This document shows positions 51,548 through 60,140 of a stretch of DNA of 64,000 nucleotides, one piece after another. Both the position numbers and the translations under genes were made by a program. This DNA is from Jiella marina (GTDB lineage Bacteria > Pseudomonadota > Alphaproteobacteria > Rhizobiales > Rhizobiaceae), in contig NZ_JAKQZG010000011.1 in the NCBI RefSeq assembly GCF_024359545.1, forward strand, positions 62,001 through 126,000. Direction: 5' to 3'. Within the stretch, counting starts at the first letter, position 1. Every line of letters starts with the position of its first letter. The notes under the pieces were generated by a model. The model did no database searches. It saw nothing but the letters and a program-made list of their open reading frames with translations, and was not told the origin of the DNA.

Positions 51548-52672
51548 ATGCGTATCATCATCGAACGTTCGAACCTTCTGAAGTCGCTGTCCCACGTCCA
51601 CCGGGTCGTGGAACGGCGCAACACGATTCCCATCCTGTCGAACGTCCTGGTGCGCACCGAGGACGAGGCGCTGCGGCTGAAGGCCACCGATCTCGACATC
51701 GAGATCACCGAAAGCGTCAAGGCGGCGGGCGAACAGCCCGGCGGCACCACGGTGCCGGCCCATCTTCTCTACGACATCGTGCGCAAGCTGCCGGACGGCT
51801 CGGAGGTCAAGCTCGCCACCAATGGCGAAGGCACGCAGATGACGGTCTCGTCGGGCCGGTCGAACTTCCGCCTGCAATGCCTGCCGGAAGCCGATTTTCC
51901 CGATATCACCGCCGGCGATCTCAGCCATCATTTCACGATGGAGGCCGGCCAGCTCCTGCGGCTGATCGAGCGCACGCAGTTCGCGATCTCGACCGAGGAG
52001 ACGCGCTATTATCTGAACGGCATCTATCTCCACACGGTGGAGGCCGACGGCGATCTCACCCTCAGAGCCGTGGCGACCGACGGCCATCGCCTCGCCCGCG
52101 CCGAGATGAAGGCGCCTTCCGGTTCGGAAGGCATGCCGGGCATCATCGTGCCGCGCAAGACCGTCGGCGAAGTGCAGAAGCTTCTCGGCGATTGCGACGC
52201 CGACGACGAGATCACCGTCGATCTGTCCGATTCGAAGATCCGTTTCGTGATCGGCAACGTGGTGATGACCTCCAAACTGATCGACGGCACCTTCCCGGAT
52301 TACCAACGCGTGATCCCGCAGAACAACGACAAGGCGCTGACACTGGACCGGCAGAGCTTTTCGGCCGCCGTCGACCGCGTCTCGACCATATCGTCCGAGC
52401 GAGGCCGTGCGGTGAAGCTCTCGCTCAGCCCCGCGCAGCTCGTTCTGACCGTCAATTCGCCCGACAGCGGCACGGCGACCGAGGAACTTGCCGTCGAATA
52501 TGATTCGGACGAGATCGAGATCGGCTTCAACGCCCGTTACCTCCTCGACATCACCGCCCAGCTTTCCGGCGAGAGCGCGGTCTTCATGCTGGCCGATCCC
52601 GGCTCGCCGACGCTGATCCGGGACGGCGGCGACGAGACGACGCTCTACGTTCTGATGCCGATGCGGGTGTGA
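51548..52672 (+). CDS. dnaN: DNA polymerase III beta subunit (sliding clamp)
   Basis: A 374-residue processivity clamp with three repeats. MRIIIERSNLLKSLSHVHRV is the family start. RNTIPILSNVLV and RYYLNGIYLH are conserved, and the C-terminal LYVLMPMRV is the peptide-binding end. The ATG at 51548 was chosen because the clamp fold starts there. It overlaps recF by 4 bases (GTGA). dnaA is not adjacent, which is normal for many Alphaproteobacteria. The 300 bases upstream, shared with rpsO, hold no gene. Confidence 0.96.
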   Translation: MRIIIERSNLLKSLSHVHRVVERRNTIPILSNVLVRTEDEALRLKATDLDIEITESVKAAGEQPGGTTVPAHLLYDIVRKLPDGSEVKLATNGEGTQMTVSSGRSNFRLQCLPEADFPDITAGDLSHHFTMEAGQLLRLIERTQFAISTEETRYYLNGIYLHTVEADGDLTLRAVATDGHRLARAEMKAPSGSEGMPGIIVPRKTVGEVQKLLGDCDADDEITVDLSDSKIRFVIGNVVMTSKLIDGTFPDYQRVIPQNNDKALTLDRQSFSAAVDRVSTISSERGRAVKLSLSPAQLVLTVNSPDSGTATEELAVEYDSDEIEIGFNARYLLDITAQLSGESAVFMLADPGSPTLIRDGGDETTLYVLMPMRV

Positions 52673-53811
52673 GCCAGACGGGTTCGAACGCACAGGCTTC
52701 GACGCGGATCACCCGGCTGCGGCTGGGCGACTTCCGCAACTACGAGACCCTCACGCTCGGTTTCGACAGCCCCTTCGTTGTCTTTTTCGGCAATAACGGC
52801 GTCGGCAAGACCAATCTCCTCGAAGCCCTGTCGCTGATGTCGCCCGGCCGGGGCCTGCGGCGTGCGACCTATGGCGAGATGGCGCGCCAGGCGGGAAGCG
52901 GCGGCTTTCTGGTGAGGAGCGAGGTGGTTTCGTCCGATGCGGCGACGACAGTCGAAAGCCGCCTCTCGCCGGATGGCTCGGGCCGTGCCCTCAAGATCGA
53001 CGAGACGGCGGTGAAGACCGCCGACGAGCTGCTCGACATTCTCCGCGTCCTGTGGCTGACGCCGGCGATGGATGGGCTCTTCACCGGGCCCGCCGGCGAT
53101 CGACGCCGCTTCCTCGACCGGATGGTGCTTGCAGTCGACCCCGCCCATGGCCGGCGCGCCAGCGATTATGAACGGGCCATGCGCTCGCGCAACCGGCTGC
53201 TGTCTGAAGACCGCATGGACGACAGCTGGCTTTCGGGCTTGGAGACGCAGATGGCCGAACTCGGCGTCGCCATGGCGATCGCGCGGGCCGACCTCGTGCG
53301 CATGCTGTCGGACAAGATCGCGGCGGCGGCCGCTGCGAGCCCCTTCCCCGTCGCCCGGCTGAGCCTCGCCTCGGGTTTCGAGGCGGTCGATTTCTCGATG
53401 GCGGCGGTCGAGATCGAGGAAGAGGCGCGGCTGGCTCTGCGACGTTCCCGTCCGCTCGACCGCGCCGCCGGGCGAACGCGTGAGGGCGTGCACCGCGCCG
53501 ACCTTTCGGTCTATTATGCGGAAAAGGACATGCCGGCCGCGCTCGCCTCCACCGGCGAGCAGAAGGCGCTGCTGATCGGCCTCGTCCTCGCCCACGCCCA
53601 GCTCGTCGCCGCCGTTTCCGGCTTCCGGCCGGTCATGCTGCTTGATGAAGTGGCGGCCCATCTCGACCCGGGGCGGCGCGCGGCCCTGTTCGAACTGATC
53701 GGCTCGCTGGACGTCCAGGCTTTCATGACCGGTACCGACGCCCATCTGTTCGAGGCGATCGCGGATCGCGCCAACATGATCCCGGTCGGCGGCGACCAGG
53801 AAGGACGGTGA
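52669..53811 (+). CDS. recF: DNA replication and repair protein RecF
   Basis: SMC-like ATPase of 380 residues that directs RecOR to gap junctions. ITRLRLGDFRNYETLTLGF and the P-loop FFGNNGVGKTNLLEALSL start the protein; LASTGEQKALLIGLVLAHAQ is the signature and MLLDEVAAHLDPGRR the Walker B. The start is GTG at 52669 overlapping the dnaN stop. One base separates its stop from the next gene's ATG. Confidence 0.95.
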   Translation: MSQTGSNAQASTRITRLRLGDFRNYETLTLGFDSPFVVFFGNNGVGKTNLLEALSLMSPGRGLRRATYGEMARQAGSGGFLVRSEVVSSDAATTVESRLSPDGSGRALKIDETAVKTADELLDILRVLWLTPAMDGLFTGPAGDRRRFLDRMVLAVDPAHGRRASDYERAMRSRNRLLSEDRMDDSWLSGLETQMAELGVAMAIARADLVRMLSDKIAAAAAASPFPVARLSLASGFEAVDFSMAAVEIEEEARLALRRSRPLDRAAGRTREGVHRADLSVYYAEKDMPAALASTGEQKALLIGLVLAHAQLVAAVSGFRPVMLLDEVAAHLDPGRRAALFELIGSLDVQAFMTGTDAHLFEAIADRANMIPVGGDQEGR

Positions 53812-53812
53812 C

Positions 53813-54580
53813 ATGACGGACGAGCGCAGCCTCGACCAAAGCGAACTCGCCCGCTACGCCCGGCACATCGTGCTGCCGGAGGTGGGCGGGCCGGGCCAGC
53901 AGAAGCTGAAACGGGCCCGCATCCTCGTCATCGGCGCCGGCGGCATCGGCTCGCCGGTGGCACTCTATCTCGCCGCGGCAGGTGCCGGTACGCTCGGCCT
54001 CGTGGACGACGACACAGTGTCGCTGTCGAACCTCCAGCGGCAGGTGATCCACGGCACGAAGGACATCGATCGGCCCAAGCTCGAAAGCGCCCAGGACAAG
54101 ATCGCGGACATCAATCCGCATGTGCATGTCGTCCCGTATCACCAGAGAATCGACGCAGGGAACGGTGCCGCGATCGTCCGCGATTACGATCTCGTCGTGG
54201 ACGGGTCGGACAATTTCACCACGCGTTACGCCATGGCCGATCTTTGCGAAGCCGCCGAGCGGATCCTGGTGACGGCGGCCGTGCAGCGCTTTTCCGGCTC
54301 TCTGACAGTGCTCGCGCCGCACTTGAGCGACGCGGAAGGTCGGCCGAACCCACGCTATCGCGACCTCTTTCCGGAGCCGCCTCCCGCCGGCGTCGTTCCC
54401 ACATGCGCCGAAGCCGGCATCCTGGGCACGACAACCGGGGTTCTCGGGACGCTCGCTGCCAACGAAGCCATCAAGCTCGTCTGCGGCATCGGCGAGCCGC
54501 TGATCGGCCGCCTGTTGATGGTCGACCTTCTCGCGCCCCGCTTCGAGACGATTCGCTATCGGCGGCCGAAGTCGGGTTGA
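53813..54580 (+). CDS. MoeB/ThiF-type adenylyltransferase
   Basis: E1-like enzyme of 255 residues that adenylates the C-terminus of a ubiquitin-like sulfur carrier (MoaD or ThiS). The nucleotide fold is ILVIGAGGIGSPVALYLAAAG, then VDDDTVSLSNLQRQVIHG with the catalytic Arg, VDGSDNFTTRY, and the conserved Cys198 in PTCAEAGILG. The two CXXC zinc pairs of E. coli MoeB are missing: the first site reads NPRYRDLF and the protein ends before the second. It follows recF by one base. MoeB versus ThiF cannot be decided here. Confidence 0.85.
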   Translation: MTDERSLDQSELARYARHIVLPEVGGPGQQKLKRARILVIGAGGIGSPVALYLAAAGAGTLGLVDDDTVSLSNLQRQVIHGTKDIDRPKLESAQDKIADINPHVHVVPYHQRIDAGNGAAIVRDYDLVVDGSDNFTTRYAMADLCEAAERILVTAAVQRFSGSLTVLAPHLSDAEGRPNPRYRDLFPEPPPAGVVPTCAEAGILGTTTGVLGTLAANEAIKLVCGIGEPLIGRLLMVDLLAPRFETIRYRRPKSG

Positions 54581-54611
54581 GCGGTTTCAGCGACGCGGGC
54601 GTCCCGATCGA

Positions 54612-56003
54612 TCATACCCCTTCCGCCTGGACGGACGAGGGAGCCGGTTCGTCCACTGCCTCATGCTCCGGCAGGATCAGCGACAGGAGGATCGCCGCCA
54701 GACCCGACAGGGTGATCGGCGTCGCAAAGACCTGGCGAATGAAATCGGGCAATTGCTGGGTCGCGTCCGGCACCAGCGTCACCCCAAGGCCGAGGCCGAA
54801 GGAGACGGCCATGATGTAGGCCTTGCGACGGTCGATCTCCTGGGTGGCCAGAATGCGGATGCCGGCAACGGCGATGGTGCCGAAGAGAACCAGCGTGGCG
54901 CCGCCCAGAACCGGCTTCGGGACAAGCAGGAACGCGCTGCCGATGATCGGCAGGAAGCCGAGCACTACCAGAAGGCCGGCGATGTAATAGCCGACATGAC
55001 GGCTGGCGACGCCGGTCATCTGGATGACGCCGTTGTTCTGGGAGAAGGTGGTGTTGGGGAAGGTGTTGAACATCGCGGCGATACCGGAATTGACACCGTC
55101 CGCCAGGACACCGCCCTTGATCCGGCTGAGATAGAGCGGCCCCTTCACGGGCTCGCCGGAGATCACGGAATTGGCGGTCAGGTCGCCGGTCGTCTCGATC
55201 GCGGTGATCAGGTAGATGAAGGCGATCGGCAGGAACAGGCCAAGGTCGAAATCGATGCCGTATTTGAACGGGATCGGGACGGCAAAGAGCGGCGCCGAGC
55301 CGAAGTTCGAGAAGTTCACCATGCCCAGGATCGCGGCGACGACGAAGCCGACGATGAGCCCCAGCATGATCGCCGAAATGCGGACCATCGGATTGGCATG
55401 GAAGGTGAACACCAGGATCACCGCGACCACGAGAAAGCCGAGCGCGAGATTGACCGGGTCGCCGAGATTTTCGCCTGCATTCGCCCCACCCGCGAAGTCG
55501 GTGAAGCCGACCTTGACCAGCGACAGGCCAATCACGGTGATGACGATGCCGGTCACGGTCGGGGTGATGACGCGGCCGAGCTTGCCGATGAATTGCGATA
55601 GCACCACCTCGACCAGGCACCCGACGAGGCAGAGGCCGAAGATCATCGCCAGAATGTCCTCCGGCGTGCCGCCATTGTTCTTCACCGCGAAACCGGCGGC
55701 GAGAATGGCACCCAGAAAGGCGAAGCTCGTGCCCTGCAGACTGAGGAGGCCGGAGCCGACCGGCCCGATCCTCCGGCACTGGATGAAGGTCGCCACGCCG
55801 GAGACGAACAGCGACATGGCGATCAGATAGGGCACCTCGCTGCCGAGGCCGAGCACGCCGCCGATGATCAGTGTCGGCGTCACGATACCGACGATGGCTG
55901 CGAGAATATGCTGCAGCGCCGCCAGTGCGCTCGCACCGGGCGACGGCACGTCGTTCAGCTTGTAGATCATGGCGCCAACCGGCGCTGCTTTCGTTTCGCT
56001 CAC
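54612..56003 (-). CDS. NCS2/NAT family xanthine/uric acid permease
   Basis: A purine:H+ symporter of about 463 residues with 12-14 membrane segments. The TM8 motif is ITAIETTGDLTANS and the NAT signature in TM10 is QNNGVIQMTGVASR, as in UacT/XanQ-type carriers. No ATG precedes the first hydrophobic region until 55970 (MIYKLNDVPSPG). I chose the GTG at 56003 (VSETKAAPVGAMIYK), which has a purine-rich AGGTGGG upstream; 55970 is the alternative. Confidence 0.88.
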   Translation of the reverse strand: MSETKAAPVGAMIYKLNDVPSPGASALAALQHILAAIVGIVTPTLIIGGVLGLGSEVPYLIAMSLFVSGVATFIQCRRIGPVGSGLLSLQGTSFAFLGAILAAGFAVKNNGGTPEDILAMIFGLCLVGCLVEVVLSQFIGKLGRVITPTVTGIVITVIGLSLVKVGFTDFAGGANAGENLGDPVNLALGFLVVAVILVFTFHANPMVRISAIMLGLIVGFVVAAILGMVNFSNFGSAPLFAVPIPFKYGIDFDLGLFLPIAFIYLITAIETTGDLTANSVISGEPVKGPLYLSRIKGGVLADGVNSGIAAMFNTFPNTTFSQNNGVIQMTGVASRHVGYYIAGLLVVLGFLPIIGSAFLLVPKPVLGGATLVLFGTIAVAGIRILATQEIDRRKAYIMAVSFGLGLGVTLVPDATQQLPDFIRQVFATPITLSGLAAILLSLILPEHEAVDEPAPSSVQAEGV

Positions 56004-56113
56004 TTTGCCCACCTCGCCATCATCGACCGCGGCTTTCCTTGCGGAAAACCGCTCCCGTGGCTGGGTAAGGCAGAATGCGTGCCAAACGCCCTTGAACAAC
56101 CCGAGGACACATG

Positions 56114-56144
56114 AAAACGCCCCCGACCTCTCGGTCGGGAGCGC
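56114..56144 (-). terminator. Terminator downstream of hsp20
   Basis: On the minus strand the stem CCCGACC/GGTCGGG (56133-56139 and 56122-56128) closes a GAGA tetraloop. The stem extends by further pairs, and GGCGTTTTC follows. It lies about 70 bases past the hsp20 stop and before the permease start region. Confidence 0.75.
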
Positions 56145-56212
56145 CCGGCGATCAGATTGTCATGGACTGCATACGGCTACATAGCCGGTCCGCAGAGAGG
56201 CTCAGCGATTGA

Positions 56213-56680
56213 TTACGCCGCTTCCGCCTCGATCTGCTTATCGTTCGCGTTGCCGGGATCGGTCGCGATCGAAATCTTCCGCGGCTTCATCGCCTCGGGA
56301 ATGACCCGCACGAGATTGATGTGCAGAAGGCCGTTCTTGAGGCTCGCGCCCTTCACCTCGACATGCTCGGCGAGCTGGAACCGGCGCTCGAAGGCGCGGC
56401 CGGCAATGCCGCGATAGAGCGTTTCGGCGGAGCTGTCGTCCTTCTCGGCCTTCTCGCCGGTGATCGTCAGCGTGTTCTCACGCGACTCGATCGAGAGTTC
56501 GTCCTCGCCGAAACCGGCCACCGCCATGGTGATGCGGTAGGCGTTCTCGCCGGTGCGTTCGATGTTGTAGGGCGGATAGGTCTGGCCATTGTCCGGCTGG
56601 GACATGTTGTCGAGCATCGAGAAGAGACGGTCGAAACCGACGGTCGAGCGGTACAGCGGCGCAAAATCAACGTGACGCAT
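56213..56680 (-). CDS. Small heat-shock protein, Hsp20/IbpA type
   Basis: An ATP-independent holdase of 155 residues. The start MRHVDFAPLYRSTVGFDRLF is that of rhizobial IbpA-like Hsp20 proteins. The alpha-crystallin domain spans about residues 36-135 (YNIERTGENAYRITMAVAGF to GLLHINLVRVIPE). GGAGGACACC precedes the ATG at 56680. The leader folds as a ROSE-like thermometer and an RpoH promoter lies upstream, so heat control acts at two levels. Confidence 0.94.
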   Translation of the reverse strand: MRHVDFAPLYRSTVGFDRLFSMLDNMSQPDNGQTYPPYNIERTGENAYRITMAVAGFGEDELSIESRENTLTITGEKAEKDDSSAETLYRGIAGRAFERRFQLAEHVEVKGASLKNGLLHINLVRVIPEAMKPRKISIATDPGNANDKQIEAEAA

Positions 56681-56775
56681 GGTGTCCTCCAAGAGAAGCA
56701 ACAGTGTGAGCGTATGACCGATCAAGCAACCCGACTGGCGTTGCTTCGGTCGCGTGACCCTGTGAAGCGGTCACG
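56681..56775 (-). promoter_or_regulatory. ROSE-like RNA thermometer in the hsp20 leader
   Basis: Three consecutive hairpins on the minus strand fill the leader. They are CGTGACC/GGGTCACG (56753-56775), a long stem GACCGAAGCAAC...GTTGCTTGATCGGTC (56716-56751), and at the start codon TGTTGCTTCTCTTGGAGGAC (56684-56703). In the last, the TTGCT element faces the Shine-Dalgarno GGAGGA, the defining feature of ROSE elements of alphaproteobacterial small heat-shock genes. The ribosome site would be blocked at low temperature. Confidence 0.82.
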
Positions 56776-56781
56776 TCCTGG

Positions 56782-56810
56782 ATTTGGGGCTCGCGATTTC
56801 GCCGTTCAAG
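56782..56810 (-). promoter_or_regulatory. RpoH (sigma-32) promoter of hsp20
   Basis: On the minus strand CTTGAA (56805-56810) is followed after 15 bases by CCCCAAAT (56782-56789), close to the sigma-32 consensus CTTGAA / CCCCAT. Transcription would start a few bases before the ROSE hairpins. Confidence 0.82.
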
Positions 56811-57096
56811 AGCTTCCAGGACGCCGAGCAAGAAAAAAATGCACCATGCGACTGAACGGCAGGAGCGCGCCGTGCCGCCTTGGCGACTTGCGCTACTCCG
56901 CGCTTTCCTGAACGCCGGATGAATGGCGGCTTCCGGAGAGGTTCAGATGGTGTCTGCGATTATCCGCGTCATCGGGTCGGCCGGGCTGCAAACCAATCGC
57001 CTTGTTCCGCGCCGTCCCGCCGCCGCCCGTCTGTCGAGTTCAGCGGCGGACCTCAAACGGTCGCAGTGTCCCGTCCCTTCCACTGTGGCCGCTCGG

Positions 57097-57131
57097 CCGG
57101 GAGTCTTAAGACGGGGCTCCCGGTCTTTTTT
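57097..57131 (+). terminator. Orphan plus-strand terminator
   Basis: Stem CCGGGAG (57097-57103) and CTCCCGG (57117-57123) with a 13-nt loop, followed by TCTTTTTT. No plus-strand gene is recognised before it; hsp20 upstream points the other way. It implies a short plus-strand transcript from about 56.85-57.1 kb, or a spacer element. Confidence 0.78.
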
Positions 57132-57161
57132 CCGTTCTTCAAAGATCATGACGCAACAAAA

Positions 57162-57187
57162 GACCGCCCGCCATGCGGCGAGCAGTC
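57162..57187 (-). terminator. Terminator downstream of lapA
   Basis: On the minus strand GACTGCTCGCC and GGCGGGCGGTC pair over 11 positions with two G-T pairs and a GCAT loop, then TTTTGTTG. It lies about 50 bases past the lapA stop. Confidence 0.82.
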
Positions 57188-57238
57188 TGCGAGAATTCTT
57201 TATCTGAAGCGAATGTTGGATCGCGTCCGACGCGCCCC

Positions 57239-57631
57239 TCAGGCGGCGGCCCGGGACATGGGAAGCATCGCCTGGGACGAGCCGGTTCCAACTGCAGGCG
57301 GCGTGGAACGATCGCGATCCTCCTGCATCATGCGCAGCCGCGACTTCTGGTCTTCGTTCTCGCGGCGAAGACGCTCGATCTCGTATTTCCGCTTCCAGGC
57401 GAGGCGGCGATAGTGGGACTGGGTCAGGAAGGTTCCGATGCCTCCAAGGATCAGACCGACGACCAGAGAGCCCATCAGAAGGTAGAACAGGGGCACGCTG
57501 TAGGTCAGCTGCGGGATCGATCCGAACGGGTCGAGGGTGATCGGCACTTCGCCACGGTTGGCGACGAAGAAGATGACGAGCACGATCGCGATCGGCGCAA
57601 GAATGAGGAAGGAAAGAATTTTGGCGATCAT
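57239..57631 (-). CDS. LapA family (DUF1049) inner-membrane protein
   Basis: A 130-residue protein with two membrane segments (about 5-24, LSFLILAPIAIVLVIFFVAN, and about 46-68) joined by a short loop VPITLDPFGSIP. A cytosolic charged coiled coil follows (WKRKYEIERLRRENEDQKSR). This is the layout of LapA/YciS, which works in lipopolysaccharide assembly control with LapB in E. coli. In Alphaproteobacteria it commonly follows ihfB, as here. Confidence 0.87.
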   Translation of the reverse strand: MIAKILSFLILAPIAIVLVIFFVANRGEVPITLDPFGSIPQLTYSVPLFYLLMGSLVVGLILGGIGTFLTQSHYRRLAWKRKYEIERLRRENEDQKSRLRMMQEDRDRSTPPAVGTGSSQAMLPMSRAAA

Positions 57632-57803
57632 GGTCTCTTAGTCTCTCTTCGTCCCGCCCCGGTAGCATCTTGATGTCGAAGCCTAACGCGCTGGCACGCA
57701 GCCGCGCTCCTTCTCCATCACGCTCGTTCAGTAAATGGCAGACGGGGCGCTGCGGTCAACGCCTGACCGCGACATCGTCGAGACCGCGAATCCGCGTCGA
57801 GCG

Positions 57804-58085
57804 TCATTCCTCGTTCAGGCGCTCGCGCAGTTCCTTGCCGGCCTTGAAGAAAGGCACCCACTTCTCTTCGACCTCCACGGCCTCGCCGGTCCGCGGGTTG
57901 CGGCCGGAGCGGGGCGGCCGGTTCTTGACCGAGAATGCCCCGAACCCGCGCAGTTCCACGCGGCTGGAATCGCAAAGAGCCTCTGTGATCTCATCGAAGA
58001 TCGCGTTGACGATGGTTTCCACGTCCCGCTGATAAAGATGGGGATTGCGGTTGGCGATCGCCTGAACCAGTTCCGACTTGATCAT
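57804..58085 (-). CDS. ihfB: Integration host factor subunit beta
   Basis: A 93-residue DNA-bending HU/IHF protein. [21 protein letters not shown] is the IHF-beta start, [22 protein letters not shown] carries the DNA-intercalating Pro arm and GKELRERLN ends it. The ATG at 58085 follows AAAGGAGAG. It lies between sppA and lapA, which is its usual place in the order. Confidence 0.95.
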   Translation of the reverse strand: MIKSELVQAIANRNPHLYQRDVETIVNAIFDEITEALCDSSRVELRGFGAFSVKNRPPRSGRNPRTGEAVEVEEKWVPFFKAGKELRERLNEE

Positions 58086-58190
58086 TCGCGCTCTCCTTTC
58101 GGCGCGCCCGTCCGGCACTTTGAGCGATGCCGGCGCCAACTCCCGCCAAATCCCGGGCCATTGGCAAAACAGACAGACATTTCCGAAGCT

Positions 58191-59174
58191 TCATCGAACC
58201 TTTGTGCGGCTATCGAAAGGCTGCCAGAGCGAAACGAGCCCGTCAAGATGACCGGTCTTCATCAAGAGCGCCTTGTCGATCGAACCGGCACGCGGATCGA
58301 GACCAAGCCAGCCATAGACGGTCCCGCGCACCGATGCCAGCATCGACCATGAGAATGGCTCTTCCGGCTTGCGGTCGACGAAATCGAGCCCCGCCTCGAT
58401 CTCGCGTTCCTCTTCCAGCCACCGCCGCACGGCCTCCTCGCCGCCGAGCTCGTCGACGAGTTGTCGCTCGAGCCCCTGGCGGCCGCTGAAGATGGAACCG
58501 TCCGCCAGCCGTCGAACCTCGCCAACCGACAGATTCCGGCGCTCGGCGACGAGGTCGACGAACCAGTCATAGGTATCCATGACCAGCCGATTGATCATTT
58601 CCTTCGCCTCTTCCGGCGGCGGGCCGAACGGCGATGGCTCGGCCTTGAGCGGTCCGGACTTGATGGCGTTCACCTCGACACCCACCGTGTCGAGCAGCTT
58701 CTCCGCATTCACATACTGGAAGATGACGCCGATCGAGCCGACGATCGAGGTGCGGCGGGCGACGATGCGGTCGGTTCCGGCAGCGATCATGTAAGCGGCC
58801 GACGCTGCAAGCGTGCCCACTTCGGCGACAACCGGCTTGGTTTCGGCAATGTCGCGGACCGCCTGATAGATGGATTCCCCGCCAACGGTCGTGCCGCCGG
58901 GCGAGTCGATCCGCAGCACGACGGCCTTGACATTGTCTTCCTGCTTCAAGCGATCGAGGAGGTCGAGCAGCTTGCGATCCTCCAGGATCATGCCTTCGAT
59001 GGCGACCCGTGCGATCTGACCGCCGCCGGCGGAGGGAATCGCCTTCGGATAGCCGGCCAGAAGCGGGATGGCGAGCACGGCCAGCGCGACGACCACCACT
59101 GCGACGATCCGCCAGAAGCTCAGCTTGCGGCGCAGGCGGCGGCGATCGATCATCTCTTCGGCGTTCGCGACCAT
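58191..59174 (-). CDS. sppA: Signal peptide peptidase SppA
   Basis: Membrane-anchored serine/lysine peptidase of 327 residues that degrades cleaved signal peptides. One N-terminal membrane segment (about 22-42) is followed by the ClpP-like domain. The catalytic Ser is in GTLAASAAYMIA (about 125) and the Lys in SGPLKAEPSPFG (about 177). LRIDSPGGTTVGGE is the oxyanion region. The ATG at 59174 is preferred because GGAGG lies five bases upstream; another ATG sits four codons before it. Confidence 0.93.
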   Translation of the reverse strand: MVANAEEMIDRRRLRRKLSFWRIVAVVVVALAVLAIPLLAGYPKAIPSAGGGQIARVAIEGMILEDRKLLDLLDRLKQEDNVKAVVLRIDSPGGTTVGGESIYQAVRDIAETKPVVAEVGTLAASAAYMIAAGTDRIVARRTSIVGSIGVIFQYVNAEKLLDTVGVEVNAIKSGPLKAEPSPFGPPPEEAKEMINRLVMDTYDWFVDLVAERRNLSVGEVRRLADGSIFSGRQGLERQLVDELGGEEAVRRWLEEEREIEAGLDFVDRKPEEPFSWSMLASVRGTVYGWLGLDPRAGSIDKALLMKTGHLDGLVSLWQPFDSRTKVR

Positions 59175-59417
59175 GACGGCCTCCATCGTGCGAGCCCTCG
59201 CAAGTCAGGGCTTCGTCGCCAGCCGGTTACCGAAAAGCGGCGCCGCTGTGAAGCGGGTCACTCGTCGCGGGATGTCTCCGGCGCGGTAAGGTTACGACCT
59301 TGGAGCTGTCGTAAAATACCCGCATTGATGCTACAAGGCCGCGCCAATCGACATGCGAGCATGCCCTGTTCAAGCTCGCACGCTCCGGCGGGACCCTTCC
59401 GGACCAGAGGTTTTTTG

Positions 59418-60137
59418 TTGACGTTGCAAAGTGTTGAGCTCGATGCTGAGGGGCATAATATCGCCGGCTTGACGCGCCACGCGGGTTCGCCCTCCCAAAG
59501 CCGGGAGGCCGAGTTCCGGCGCGCACGGCGACATGCCAGCATCGTTCGTGTCCTGAAGATCGGCCTGCCGCTTGTCGCCATCCTGATCCTGGTGAGCGGT
59601 GCCGCAGCCATCTGGTTCGCCCGCAGCCTGCCCGACGATGTTTCGGTGACCAGCGCCGCGATCGACGACGGCCAGGTCGTCATGGAGGATCCGCGCATGT
59701 CGGGCGTCGACGGCGAGGACCGTCCCTACGAACTCATCGCCAGACGCGCCATCCAGTCTCTGGACGGCACCGGCATCACACTCGACAAGATCGAAGCCAA
59801 GGTGCCCGTCAACGACGAGACCTCGGCGGAGATCGCGGCCACGACCGGCTATTACGACGCATCGGCGGGGATGCTGTCCCTCACCGAGGGGATCAGGGTT
59901 AAGACTAATAACGGCGTTTCCATCCAGCTCGCCGGTGCGAACATTGACCTGTCGGAAGGTACGCTGCATGGTCAGGGGCCCGTTCTGATCAAATCGGCGG
60001 GTCAGACGATCCGTTCCGAGACATTGAAGGTCTCTGACAGCGGCAAGCTCCTGTCGTTCGGCGGCGGCGTGCGCATGCTGATCGAGCCCGACTCGCTCAA
60101 GGAACAATCCGCGACCTTCCTTCCCAAGAGTAACTAA
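59418..60137 (+). CDS. lptC: LPS export ABC transporter periplasmic protein LptC
   Basis: A 239-residue bitopic protein linking the LptBFG transporter to LptA. A basic stretch (REAEFRRARRHASIVRVLKI) precedes one membrane span (about 51-72, LPLVAILILVSGAAAIWF). The periplasmic beta-jellyroll has YELIARRAIQ, YYDASAGMLSLTEGIRV and SETLKVSDSGKLLSFGGGVR. No good ATG exists: TTG at 59418 has AGAGG seven bases upstream and is chosen, while an ATG at 59361 lacks a ribosome site. It precedes lptA by three bases. Confidence 0.85.
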   Translation: MTLQSVELDAEGHNIAGLTRHAGSPSQSREAEFRRARRHASIVRVLKIGLPLVAILILVSGAAAIWFARSLPDDVSVTSAAIDDGQVVMEDPRMSGVDGEDRPYELIARRAIQSLDGTGITLDKIEAKVPVNDETSAEIAATTGYYDASAGMLSLTEGIRVKTNNGVSIQLAGANIDLSEGTLHGQGPVLIKSAGQTIRSETLKVSDSGKLLSFGGGVRMLIEPDSLKEQSATFLPKSN

Positions 60138-60140
60138 CCC

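Noticed and set aside
56923-57207. Plus-strand ORF ending after the orphan terminator
   Set aside because: It would read through the hairpin and T-tract at 57097-57131, and its sequence is Ser/Arg/Ala-rich without domain.
58461-59417. Long 5' extension of the lptC frame over sppA
   Set aside because: It lies antisense to sppA and its translation is unlike LptC; the LptC fold begins only after the TTG/ATG candidates near 59.4 kb.
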